DNA from: Novosphingobium kaempferiae
GTDB lineage: Bacteria; Pseudomonadota; Alphaproteobacteria; Sphingomonadales; Sphingomonadaceae
Assembly: GCF_021227995.1 (NCBI RefSeq)
Contig: NZ_CP089301.1
Location: 2,852,001 to 2,916,000, forward strand
DNA length: 64,000 bases
Direction of reading: 5' to 3'
Part shown: piece after piece, positions 16,436 to 24,854 of the stretch
How the letters are laid out: the number at the start of each line of letters is the position of its first letter
Position numbering within the stretch: position 1 is the first letter of the stretch
Notes under the pieces: model-generated
The model's input: only the letters and a program-made list of their open reading frames with translations
Told to the model about the DNA's origin: nothing
Databases searched by the model: none
Program-made: the position numbers and the translations under genes

Positions 16436-19298
16436 CGCTCGCTCCATCGATACCCGGCGCGACGAGCGCAGGCCTGTCCGCCAATGGCAGGGTGAATGTG
16501 AAGACGCTGCCTTGCGGCACGTTGTCCGACGCCCAGATCCGCCCCCCGTGCGCTTCGACGATGGAGCGGCAGATGGCAAGGCCCATGCCGATGCCCTTGG
16601 GCTTGGTGCTGTAGAAGGCTTCGAACATGTTGTCGCGAGTCTCGCCGCTTAGTCCTGTTCCCGTATCCAGTACGCATATCTGGGCAGATTTTCCTATAAT
16701 ATCCGCACGAATGACGATGCGCCGGGATGACTCGTCCACCTGCGACATCGCCTCTGCCCCGTTCATGACGAGATTGAGAACTACCTGCTGCAGCTGCGTG
16801 GGATCGCCGAGCACCATCGTTCCGCTCCGATGGAAGTCGGTGTCGAACACGATCTTGCGGCGCTGCAACTCGCCCCTCAGCAGGTCTACGACGCCATCGA
16901 TCACGGCCTCGAGATCGATCGCCTCCATCCGCGCGACGGACTTCTGCGCGAGCGCGCGGATGGAGGCCACGATGTCGCCCGCACGATGGCCGTCCCGCAC
17001 GATGCGCTCGGCGGCCTTGCGGGCCATGTGGATGTCCAGTTGCCCGGCATCGAGCCAGCGCAGGCAGGTTCCCGCGTTGGTGACGATGGCCATGAGCGGC
17101 TGGTTGATCTCGTGCGCGATCGAAACCGCAAGCTCGCCCATGGTCATCACCCGGGTGACGTGGGCGAGATCGCTCTGGCTCTGGCGCAACTGCTCCTCGG
17201 CGCGCTTGCGGTCGTCGATGTCGATGTTGACCCCGAACCACTGCGTCAGATTGCCGTCGGCATCGAAGAACGGGCTCGCCCGGATCAGGAACCAGCGATA
17301 CTGGCCGTCCGCTCCGCGCAGTCGCCCCTCCGCCTCGCCGGTAAGGCCGGACTTCAGGGTATCGTCCCAGACTTCCATCAAATGCTCACGGTCGTCCGGA
17401 TGGAACTGCGAGGTGAAGCCGAAACCCAGAATCTCCTCGATGGCCAGACCCGCATAGTCGAGGTAGCGCTGGCTCCAGAAGGTCGTCGCGCCATTGGCAT
17501 CGGACGACCAGGCGAGCCCCGGTATCGAACTGATGATCTGGTTCAGGCGCGCCTCGCTCGCCAACAGCGCATTCTTGGCCCCGTGCAGTTCGATCTCGGC
17601 GCGCTTGCGATCCTCGATTTCGAACACCACGCCGAACCATTTAATGACGTTGCCCTCCGCGTCGAGCAAAGGCGCCTGCCGCAACGTGAACCAGCGATAC
17701 TCGCCGTCGGCGCGCCTGATCCGGCCATCGACCGGTTTTGGCGTCTTCGAGGAGAGCGTTTCTTCCCAGCTTGCACGCAGGTATTCCAGATCGTCCGGGT
17801 GGAATATCTGGTAGAATCCGAAACCGCGGACCTGCTCCATCGACAGGCCGACATATTCGACGAAATGCCGGTTCCAGAAGTCCAGCATGCCATTGGGCAT
17901 CGCCGACCACGCCATTGCGGGAATGGTATGAACGACGAGATTGAGCTGACGCTCACTCTCCTTGAGCGCCGCCTCGCTTTCCCGCAGGGCAATCTCAGCG
18001 CGTTCCAGATCCTCGATATCGACATTGACGCCATACCACCGGACGACGCCATTGGCCTCCGTGACCTTGCCCCCCGAGAACAGAAACCAGCGATAGCGCC
18101 CGTCCGCCCCCAGGATGCGCCCCTTGAGCCTGGTGTGTTCGGCAGTCGCCAGATCACGTCCCCACATGAGCAGCATGCGATCGACGTCATCGGGATGGAA
18201 GAGCTTCACGAAACCCCAGTCGAGCAGTTCCTCGACCGGCACTCCGGCATAATCCAGCCAGCTCTGGTTGACGAAATCCGCGCTGCCGTCAGGGCGGGCG
18301 GACCAGACCAGCACAGGAAGCGAATTGATGATGAGGTTCAGGTTCTGCTCGCTAGCCTGCAGAGCCGCCTCGACTTCCTTCAAAGCATGTTCGGCACGCT
18401 TGCGATCCTCGATGTCGGAGCCGACGCCGTACCATTTGATGACCTGGCCATCGACATCGAACAAGGGATTCTGCCGCATGGTGAACCAGCGATACTCGCC
18501 ATCCGCCCGCCTGATCCGCCCCTCGACCTCGCGGTGCTGCCTGGAAGCCATGATCTCCTGCCACGAGGAGAGGATGTGCGGGAGGTCGTCAGGGTGGAAA
18601 ATGGGATAGAAGCCCAGCCCGCTGAGTTCCTCGAACGTGTATCCGACATAATCGAGAAAGTTCTTGTTACAGAAATCCAGCATGCCGTCGGCGGTGGTCG
18701 ACCAAGCCAGCGCGGGAATGGTGTTGATGATGAGATTGAGGCGCCATTCGCTTTCGGCCAGCGCCTCGCCCAGAGGCCGTTCGGTGCGATCGTCGTCAGG
18801 GGGCTGCCGGTCGCTGAACTCCCGGACCTCACGACAGGCGAGTCCGGCCTGCGCTGCGGCGACATCCAGCCTCAGCAGGTCGTTCCGGTCGGGAAAACCT
18901 GCCCGGCGCGATCCGAGGATGAACGTGCCGAGGCTGTGGACGGTACCCAGCCGACGCTGCAGCACGCGGATGGCTGCTCCGCCCATCATGCATGTGACCG
19001 GCTCGTCCCGAACCCCACCGTCGAGTTTCCGCGTCGCGATCCCCAGGATCGCATCGTGAGCATGTTCGCGCGCGAAAGTGTCGTCGACCCGGAGAAAGAC
19101 GTGCGCACCATCGCTGAAGCGCAGGCCGATGAAATCCAGCGCGAGCATGTCCAGCAACGTATCAAGCGCGCTGCCTACGATGGCGGTAGGATCGAGCTCC
19201 GCCCACGTCATCGCCAGCCGGTTCAGCCGTTCGATATCGGAGAGGCACCGGACATCCCCGTCGGCGGCGGAAGAGGAGGGCGGCACGTCGGCTTTCAC
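16425..19298 (-). CDS. Multi-PAS sensor histidine kinase (FixL-like, four PAS repeats)
   Basis: A 957-residue soluble kinase. A GAF-like N-terminal domain (about 20-170) is followed by four tandem PAS/PAC units with TIPxLAWS-like openings near residues 190, 322, 453 and 586, each ending in a W-x-G-V-x-x-x-I-x-D-x-x-RAE linker. The HisKA domain has SIAHEINQPLMAI (His near 728), and the ATPase domain has LNLVMNGAEAM (near 840) and GIGMGLAICRSIVEAHGG (near 905). No membrane segment. GTG start with GAGAGG upstream. It is coupled to the FixJ-type regulator and divergent from a TonB receptor. Confidence 0.92.
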   Translation of the reverse strand: MKADVPPSSSAADGDVRCLSDIERLNRLAMTWAELDPTAIVGSALDTLLDMLALDFIGLRFSDGAHVFLRVDDTFAREHAHDAILGIATRKLDGGVRDEPVTCMMGGAAIRVLQRRLGTVHSLGTFILGSRRAGFPDRNDLLRLDVAAAQAGLACREVREFSDRQPPDDDRTERPLGEALAESEWRLNLIINTIPALAWSTTADGMLDFCNKNFLDYVGYTFEELSGLGFYPIFHPDDLPHILSSWQEIMASRQHREVEGRIRRADGEYRWFTMRQNPLFDVDGQVIKWYGVGSDIEDRKRAEHALKEVEAALQASEQNLNLIINSLPVLVWSARPDGSADFVNQSWLDYAGVPVEELLDWGFVKLFHPDDVDRMLLMWGRDLATAEHTRLKGRILGADGRYRWFLFSGGKVTEANGVVRWYGVNVDIEDLERAEIALRESEAALKESERQLNLVVHTIPAMAWSAMPNGMLDFWNRHFVEYVGLSMEQVRGFGFYQIFHPDDLEYLRASWEETLSSKTPKPVDGRIRRADGEYRWFTLRQAPLLDAEGNVIKWFGVVFEIEDRKRAEIELHGAKNALLASEARLNQIISSIPGLAWSSDANGATTFWSQRYLDYAGLAIEEILGFGFTSQFHPDDREHLMEVWDDTLKSGLTGEAEGRLRGADGQYRWFLIRASPFFDADGNLTQWFGVNIDIDDRKRAEEQLRQSQSDLAHVTRVMTMGELAVSIAHEINQPLMAIVTNAGTCLRWLDAGQLDIHMARKAAERIVRDGHRAGDIVASIRALAQKSVARMEAIDLEAVIDGVVDLLRGELQRRKIVFDTDFHRSGTMVLGDPTQLQQVVLNLVMNGAEAMSQVDESSRRIVIRADIIGKSAQICVLDTGTGLSGETRDNMFEAFYSTKPKGIGMGLAICRSIVEAHGGRIWASDNVPQGSVFTFTLPLADRPALVAPGIDGASDDR

Positions 19299-19614
19299 GC
19301 AAGGCCTCTCGCAACATGTGTCCGGTCTTTCGCGGCGAACGGACCGGATCGTCGCGCGAGCTTACCGATCCCCCATTGAGGCATCCACCTCGACCAAGGT
19401 CGATCGTGATACGACCTTGGTCGAGAAACGGACGCCCAAAGTGCCGATTGAGGTCGGCATCGGCTGGCAGTACGCGAATTATAGTGAATCTCGACCGGCG
19501 GCAACATCGGAGCCGGTTGCAGGCGTTCGCGATGTGCAGCGATCCGTGAGCGCGGTCCATCGCGGGGTCAGAGGGTGCTGTCGCTTCGGCTGCGGCGGTT
19601 CTGTTCGGGGGCAG
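19299..19614. promoter_or_regulatory. Divergent promoter region between PAS kinase and TonB receptor
   Basis: About 315 bases that must hold the start signals of both the kinase operon (minus) and the TonB receptor (plus). The notable element is the perfect 14-bp inverted repeat at 19389-19425. Confidence 0.5.
19389..19425. promoter_or_regulatory. Perfect 14-bp inverted repeat, probable operator
   Basis: CTCGACCAAGGTCG at 19389-19402 and its exact reverse complement CGACCTTGGTCGAG at 19412-19425, separated by 9 bases (ATCGTGATA). Each arm also contains the shorter near-palindrome CGACCAAGGTCG. The two arm centres are 23 bases apart, about two helical turns, so two dimers could bind on one face. 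Candidate binders are the FixJ-type regulator or the winged-helix/cupin protein downstream of the receptor. A 9-base piece of the arm (CTCGACCAA) recurs at 21767-21775. Confidence 0.6.
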
Positions 19615-21753
19615 ATGATGCACAGATCGCCAGGGCTTCCCAGCCCGATGTCCATCGCCGGATGGCTCGCAATCCATTGCGGGGCGCTGGGTTACGGAGC
19701 GTCGGCCTTCGCCCAGTCCGCCGAAGAACCGCGCGACGACATCGTGGTGACGGCGACCCGGCAGCAGACGCGCCTTCAGGACACGCCGCTGGCGATCTCC
19801 GCCTATACCGCCGACCAGATCGAGCGCAGTGGCACGCGGGACTTGCGCGATATCGTCACCTTCACGCCGGGCCTGACGATGGGCACCAACGAAGGCCAGG
19901 GCGCGGTCCCGATCTCCATCCGCGGCGTCGGTCAGAACGACCTCGGCATCGGTGCCGATGCGCCCATCGCGGTCTATCTCGACGGGGTCTATCTGGCGCG
20001 CTCCTACATGAACCTGTTCGACCTCGTCGATGTCGAGCGGATCGAGGTTCTGCGCGGACCTCAGGGCACGCTCTATGGCCGCAACGCGACCGGCGGTGCG
20101 ATCAACGTCATCACCCGCGCTCCAAGCGATACGTTCGAGTACGAAGGGTTCGCGCGCTACGGCAACTACGATGCATGGGGCGTCCAGGCGCTCGTGTCCG
20201 GCCCGCTCGCGCCGGCGCTTTCGGGCAAGCTCGCCATCGGCGCGAGCCGGCACGACGGCTACACCAGGCTTGTACCGACCGGGGAGGATCTCGATCCCGA
20301 GAAGTCGCTGACCATCCGCGGCGCGCTGCGCTGGCAGCCGACGACCGACCTCGACATCCGCCTCGACGCGGACGGCGGCTTTCACGACATGGCCGCGATC
20401 GTCCACAACAGCAGCGCGCCGGACTTCGATCCAAAGCGCATCGCGGTCGACGCCGGGCCGCGCGAAGACCGCGATTTCTGGGGTCTTGCGCTCACCGCAG
20501 TCCACCGGCTCAGCGACTTCGAGCTGACATCGATCACCGGCTACCGGGAAGCGAAACTGTTCAACGTCATCGACACCGATGCCAGCGCCGCCAACCTCAT
20601 CCGCTACGAGCAGCACGACAATACCTCGCAGTTCAGCCAGGAACTGCGCATCAGCACGGTCGGCGAGCGGCGGCTGCAATGGCTGGGCGGCCTCTACTAC
20701 TTCCGGGAAGCCGCCCACACCTTCAATCCGATCTACCTGGACTTCACCGCAGTCCCGGGTGTCGCCAGCCCGACGATGCAATACATCACGGCATCGAACC
20801 GGACCGAGGCTTTCGCCGCATTCGGGCAGGCTACCTTCCACATTTCGGACAAGCTCGACATCAACGGCGGCCTGCGCTGGAGCACGGAAACCAAGCGTTT
20901 CAATTTCCTCCAGCAGTTCAGCGTCGACCTGCCGCCGCTGTTCAATTCCTATCCGCAGTCGCGACAGAAGACGACATGGTCGAACCTGTCCCCGCGCGTG
21001 GGCATCGACTATCGCCCGAACCGCGACCTGCTGCTCTACGCAAGCTACTCGGAAGGCTTCAAGAGCGGCGGATCGACCTCGGTCAGCCTGATTACCCAGC
21101 CCGCGCCCAATGTCTTCGAGCCGGAAACGCTCAAGGCCTTCGAAGGCGGCATCAAGAGCGAATGGCTGGACGGACGCCTGCGCGTCAACGCGACCGCGTT
21201 CCACTACAACTACCGGAACCTGCAAGTGCGCACGGGCGACGCGTTCGGCTTCCTGATCGTGCGCAACGCCGCAACCGCCACCATCGACGGCGCCGAGTTC
21301 GAGGTCAACGCCAGGCCGACGCCGCGCATGGAACTGACGGCGGTAGCCGCCCTCCTCGATGCCCGCTACGACCGGTTCATCGATCCGGTTTCCCTGATCG
21401 ACTACGCGGGCGACCGGCTGAACCGGGCGCCCGACGTGAAGCTGGGGCTCGGCGCGCAGAACCGCTTTCCGCTGCCGGGCATCGGCGAACTGCTGGTGCG
21501 CGGCGAATACGAGTACATGAGCCGCATCTACCATCAGCCCGGCGAGATGCGCGCCTTCTCCCGCGATCCCACGAACCTGTTCAACGCACGGCTGGCACTG
21601 ACCGGCAACGACCGGCATTGGTCGGTCGCGCTCTTCGGCAAGAACCTGACCAACGAGCGCTACATCGGCCACGCGTTCGTCGTTCTGGGCACGCCCCGCG
21701 CCACGATCACGCCCCCGCGCACCGTCGGGATCGAATTCCGTCTGTCCAACTAG
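19615..21753 (+). CDS. TonB-dependent receptor
   Basis: A 712-residue outer-membrane receptor. A signal peptide ends near ASAFAQS; the TonB-box-like DDIVVTATR is followed by the plug domain (DTPLAISAYTADQIERSGTRDLRDIVTFTPGLTM ... RGVGQNDLG ... ERIEVLRGPQGTLYGRNATGGAINVITR). The barrel ends with NLTNERYIGHA and a final aromatic-poor strand. It would import a bulky ligand using TonB energy. The start (ATG at 19615 or 19618) fits the signal peptide and GGGGGC upstream. Followed by a winged-helix/cupin regulator that may control it. Confidence 0.92.
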   Translation: MMHRSPGLPSPMSIAGWLAIHCGALGYGASAFAQSAEEPRDDIVVTATRQQTRLQDTPLAISAYTADQIERSGTRDLRDIVTFTPGLTMGTNEGQGAVPISIRGVGQNDLGIGADAPIAVYLDGVYLARSYMNLFDLVDVERIEVLRGPQGTLYGRNATGGAINVITRAPSDTFEYEGFARYGNYDAWGVQALVSGPLAPALSGKLAIGASRHDGYTRLVPTGEDLDPEKSLTIRGALRWQPTTDLDIRLDADGGFHDMAAIVHNSSAPDFDPKRIAVDAGPREDRDFWGLALTAVHRLSDFELTSITGYREAKLFNVIDTDASAANLIRYEQHDNTSQFSQELRISTVGERRLQWLGGLYYFREAAHTFNPIYLDFTAVPGVASPTMQYITASNRTEAFAAFGQATFHISDKLDINGGLRWSTETKRFNFLQQFSVDLPPLFNSYPQSRQKTTWSNLSPRVGIDYRPNRDLLLYASYSEGFKSGGSTSVSLITQPAPNVFEPETLKAFEGGIKSEWLDGRLRVNATAFHYNYRNLQVRTGDAFGFLIVRNAATATIDGAEFEVNARPTPRMELTAVAALLDARYDRFIDPVSLIDYAGDRLNRAPDVKLGLGAQNRFPLPGIGELLVRGEYEYMSRIYHQPGEMRAFSRDPTNLFNARLALTGNDRHWSVALFGKNLTNERYIGHAFVVLGTPRATITPPRTVGIEFRLSN

Positions 21754-22065
21754 CCCCAAAGTCGGACTCGACCAAAGTACAGCGGCATCCGACCATCGGC
21801 TAGAAACCGGCAACCTATTGCGAATTGCGGCGCGATGTTGCCGAACGGTAAACCACGTATGCGACATCCGGACGGGCAGGTCATCGGATCAGGCCTCTGC
21901 CGAGGAACACAGGGCGCAAGGCACCGCGAAGCGGGCGCGTCCCCAGACCTCGCAAGGCCCCTTGGCCATGAACGTGCGGCACTATCGGAAAGGACATCAG
22001 GAAACGCGGACCGCTCCGGGCGCCGAGACGACGACGGGGTGGACGTGAGGATTGGCGAGGCATCC
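21754..22065. other. Intergenic region between TonB receptor and regulator
   Basis: About 310 bases. It holds a partial copy of the operator arm (CTCGACCAA, 21767-21775). A 26-codon plus-strand frame near 21968 has no support. No clear terminator is seen after the receptor. Confidence 0.4.
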
Positions 22066-22815
22066 ATGCGAGACGTGCGCAAATACGCCTTCGGGCCGTT
22101 CATGCTCATTCCCGAGCGTCAGATGCTCATGCACGGGAACACTGCGGTACGCATCGGCTGCCGCGCGCTCGACCTGCTGACGGCGCTCGTCGAACGCGCG
22201 GGTGAGATCGTGTCCAAGGCCGAGCTGATGGCGCGCGCCTGGCCGACGACGACGGTCGACGACGGCAACCTCAAGGTGAACATGGCCTCGCTGCGCAAGG
22301 TGCTGGACGACGATGCCTGCGCGGCGAAGTTCATCGCCACGGTCGCCGGGCGCGGCTACCGGTTCATTGCCCCCGTTCAGGAAAGCCACTGTCCCGGCGC
22401 GCTGGAAACCTGCGTGGAAACGGTGATCGACGATCTGCTGGCGATCGGCCGGGAACTCGCGGTCGGCCATTCGGGCGTCGCGGCGCCCTCCCTGCCATCG
22501 GGCAGATCGCCTGAGGGCGTCACCCTCGGCGTACTGGAACGCAACCCGGTAGGAGACCTCGCCGGACTGCGGTCACGCATCCGGTTCGTCGAACTGCCCG
22601 CGCACGAGGACCGCCAGATCTCGCCGTGGGGCGACCACCAGCCGGATGCCGTCCATTACGGGATCGTGCTCGACGGGGAGATCACCCTGCTTCTCGACGA
22701 TACCGAGATGATGCTGCGGAAGGGCTGTCTCGTCATTCAGCGCGGCGGCGCGCAGAGCTGGGTCAACCTGTCAGGCAGGCCGGTGCGGATGCTGTTCTTC
22801 GAACGCGCGCATTGA
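22066..22815 (+). CDS. Winged-helix (OmpR/CadC-type) regulator fused to a cupin domain
   Basis: A 249-residue protein. Residues about 5-105 form a Trans_reg_C winged helix (FGPFMLIPERQMLMHG ... RALDLLTALVERAGEIVSKAELMARAW ... LKVNMASLRKVLDDD ... TVAGRGYRFIAPV). Residues about 160-249 form a cupin-type barrel (VHYGIVLDGEITLLLDDTEMMLRKGCLVIQRGGAQSWVNLSGRPVRMLFFER). No receiver, kinase or membrane segment. The cupin likely senses a small acid or metal and the winged helix binds DNA. ATG at 22066 is chosen because the DNA-binding domain starts right after it; a GTG seven codons upstream is possible. Confidence 0.82.
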   Translation: MRDVRKYAFGPFMLIPERQMLMHGNTAVRIGCRALDLLTALVERAGEIVSKAELMARAWPTTTVDDGNLKVNMASLRKVLDDDACAAKFIATVAGRGYRFIAPVQESHCPGALETCVETVIDDLLAIGRELAVGHSGVAAPSLPSGRSPEGVTLGVLERNPVGDLAGLRSRIRFVELPAHEDRQISPWGDHQPDAVHYGIVLDGEITLLLDDTEMMLRKGCLVIQRGGAQSWVNLSGRPVRMLFFERAH

Positions 22816-22822
22816 CCGTTTC

Positions 22823-23218
22823 CTAGCGTTCGAGGAACTCGATCACGTTGCCCGCGCCGTCGCGGATGAACAGGCCGCGCCCGAAGGTCTGGCCCACTTC
22901 CAGCACGATCTCGATCCCGCGCGCGATCAGGTCCGCACGGAAGGCGTCGTAGTCGGCGACCGTGAACGCCGCGTGCTTGTTGCCCAAGGTCTTGAGGTCT
23001 TCGCGCGGGTCGAGGCGGTCGGCGGGCATCGGCTTGGGATCGACGACCTGGAACAGCTCGATCCGCAGGCCATCACGTTCGAGGAACATCGCCTGCGTGC
23101 CGCCGGGGATGGTGAAGCGGCTTTCCTCGCGGAAGCCCAGCACATCGGCATACCACCGCGCGGCGGCATCGATGTCCGGCACCGACATCGCCGCGTGGTG
23201 GAAGCCGAGTTCCGGCAT
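22823..23218 (-). CDS. VOC family protein (glyoxalase/bleomycin-resistance fold)
   Basis: A 131-residue VOC-fold protein starting MPELGFHHAAMSVPDIDAAARWYADVLGF, with IELFQVV and the C-terminal RDGAGNVIEFLER that supplies a metal-binding Glu. His in FHHAAM and Glu near the end fit a metal site. VOC proteins include dioxygenases, isomerases and epimerases; this size fits a lyase/epimerase type. Its ATG overlaps the upstream amidohydrolase stop by one base (TGATG). It is the last gene of a four-gene minus-strand operon. Confidence 0.85.
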   Translation of the reverse strand: MPELGFHHAAMSVPDIDAAARWYADVLGFREESRFTIPGGTQAMFLERDGLRIELFQVVDPKPMPADRLDPREDLKTLGNKHAAFTVADYDAFRADLIARGIEIVLEVGQTFGRGLFIRDGAGNVIEFLER

Positions 23219-23865
23219 CAGGCGCGCGCGGCCTCTGCCGCCGCGATCACGCCGAGCGCGGCATCGGCGTCGATGACCTCGCCGATCTTGGCGCGGATGT
23301 CGAACAGGTTGCCCTCGTGCGGCCCCCGTGCGCGGTCGGCGCAGGCATCGGCGACGACGAGCGGAACGAAGCCGTGGCACAGCGCGTCGAGTGCGGTGGC
23401 GCGCACGCAGCCCGAGGTGGAATAGCCGCCGATCAGCAACGTATCGACGCCCTCTGCCACCAGCATCGGCGCCAGCGCGGTGCCGAAGAAGGCGGAAGGG
23501 TAGAACTTGGTCAGCACCCGGTCGCCCGGCTGCGGGGCCAGTTCATCGGGGAACGCGCCGAGCGGGGAACCTGCCATGAAGTTCTTCAGGCCCGGCACCT
23601 TGCGGAAGAACATGCCCCCTTCGGTGCCGTCGCGGTATTCGACATTGGTGAGGATCACCGGGATACCGGAGGCGCGGGCGGCTTCGGCCAGGCGCACCGC
23701 TGCCGCCAGAGCTTCTTCCCCCTGCGCATAGAGCGGCGAGGCGGGATCGAGGTAGGCCATGACCATGTCGACCAGCAGCAGCGCGGGGCGCTTGCCGGGT
23801 TCCAGCCCGCCGCCGAAACCGGCGTGGGCATAGTCGCTGTCGAGTTCGTGCGGCTCAGCAGCCAT
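23218..23865 (-). CDS. Isochorismatase-family cysteine hydrolase (maleamate/N-carbamoyl amidohydrolase-like)
   Basis: A 215-residue amidohydrolase. The Asp-Lys-Cys triad is visible: Asp in LLLVDMVMAY, Lys in LTKFYPSAF, Cys in YSTSGCVRAT with the family cis-peptide context. The FYPSAFFGT/SGCVRATALDA pattern resembles N-carbamoylsarcosine amidase and maleamate amidohydrolase (NicF type), enzymes that release ammonia from linear amides. The ATG at 23865 has GGGAG 6 bases upstream and overlaps the preceding gene. A second enzyme of this type is at 49872-50567. Confidence 0.9.
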   Translation of the reverse strand: MAAEPHELDSDYAHAGFGGGLEPGKRPALLLVDMVMAYLDPASPLYAQGEEALAAAVRLAEAARASGIPVILTNVEYRDGTEGGMFFRKVPGLKNFMAGSPLGAFPDELAPQPGDRVLTKFYPSAFFGTALAPMLVAEGVDTLLIGGYSTSGCVRATALDALCHGFVPLVVADACADRARGPHEGNLFDIRAKIGEVIDADAALGVIAAAEAARA

Positions 23866-24736
23866 AGAGTGCTCCCTGGTCAAGCAGCGCCGTGGCGCCA
23901 GTCAGTTCGTTGAGATCGTTCAGCACGCCGGTCTCGGCGCGCAGGGCGGCGGAGGAACGGTCCTGCCCCAGCCGCGCCAGCCAGCGCGGCGCTCCGGTGG
24001 CGAGGCCGCCCATCAGCAGCAGCGGATGAAGCGCGACGGCGATGCCGAGCTGCTCCAGCCGCAGTTCGTCGTCGGTGGGCGAGACGCCCCCGGCGGCAAG
24101 ATTGTGGACCAGCGGCACCCGCGCGGCGAAGCGCCCGGCCACTTCGGACAGTTCGCCCATCGTGCGCGGGCCTTCGACGAAGACCGCATCCGCCCCTTCG
24201 GCAAGGAAGGCCTCGGCCCGGTCGAGCGCGGAGGCCAGCCCTTCGACACCCAGCGCATCGGTGCGGGCGACGACGAGCATGTCCCCCCGCGCATCGAGCG
24301 CCGCGCGCACCCGGCCGACCGCCTGGTCGAGCGGCACCACCTGCTTGCCCGCCATGTGGCCGCAGCGCTTGGGGAAGGTCTGGTCCTCCACCTGCACCGC
24401 GCTTGCACCGGCGCGTTCGAGCATCCGCACGAAGCGCTGGAGCGTCAGGGCATTGCCGAAGCCGGTGTCGCCATCGACGAGCAGCGGCAGATCACTGGCG
24501 TCGCGCATCAGCGCCACCGCATCGACCACGCGGTCAGCAGGGACGAGCCCGAGGTCGGCGCGGCCGAGCATCGCCATCGACAGGCCCGCGCCCGAGACGA
24601 AGCCCGCCTCGAACCCGGCGCGCTCCACCAACAGCGTCGTCAGCGCGTCCCAGCATCCGGGCATCGAGACGAGCCCGCGCGTGGCGCGCTCGCCCAGCCG
24701 GGTGCGCAGGCGCGCGACGTGGCCGGGAGCGCTCAT
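23855..24736 (-). CDS. Isocitrate lyase/PEP mutase family lyase
   Basis: A 293-residue TIM-barrel enzyme. Mg-binding and active-site features include LVDGDTGFGN, VQVEDQ, and the mobile loop PKRCGHMAGK with catalytic Cys, which marks C-C lyases such as 2-methylisocitrate or 2,3-dimethylmalate lyase and not the phosphonate mutases. Also ARTDALGVEGL and VEGPRT. It probably cleaves a 2-hydroxy dicarboxylate to pyruvate plus another acid, or decarboxylates oxaloacetate. It overlaps the downstream amidohydrolase by 11 bases. Confidence 0.88.
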   Translation of the reverse strand: MSAPGHVARLRTRLGERATRGLVSMPGCWDALTTLLVERAGFEAGFVSGAGLSMAMLGRADLGLVPADRVVDAVALMRDASDLPLLVDGDTGFGNALTLQRFVRMLERAGASAVQVEDQTFPKRCGHMAGKQVVPLDQAVGRVRAALDARGDMLVVARTDALGVEGLASALDRAEAFLAEGADAVFVEGPRTMGELSEVAGRFAARVPLVHNLAAGGVSPTDDELRLEQLGIAVALHPLLLMGGLATGAPRWLARLGQDRSSAALRAETGVLNDLNELTGATALLDQGALYGC

Positions 24737-24755
24737 GGATGCACCCCTTCCCGTC

Positions 24756-24838
24756 CGTCATTGCGAGCGCAGCGAAGCAATCCAGCGCCTTGCAGCGCCG
24801 CCCCGGATTGCCGCGGCCCTGCGGGCCTCGCAATGACG
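24756..24838. repeat. Intergenic inverted repeat, family A (degenerate copy)
   Basis: Starts CGTCATTGCGAGCGCAGCG and ends with a partly degraded mirror copy (CTCGCAATGACG). The other copies at 32094-32172 and 36979-37060 have perfect arms. Such elements are typical of sphingomonad intergenic DNA. Confidence 0.75.
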
Positions 24839-24854
24839 AGCGGAAGGCCGGACA

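Noticed and set aside
16830..21867. Very long open frames opposite the PAS kinase (plus strand, ~850 codons) and opposite the TonB receptor (minus strand, ~900 codons)
   Set aside because: They mirror confident genes on the other strand, arise from high GC third positions, and their products show low-complexity Arg/Ala/Asp patterns without known domains.
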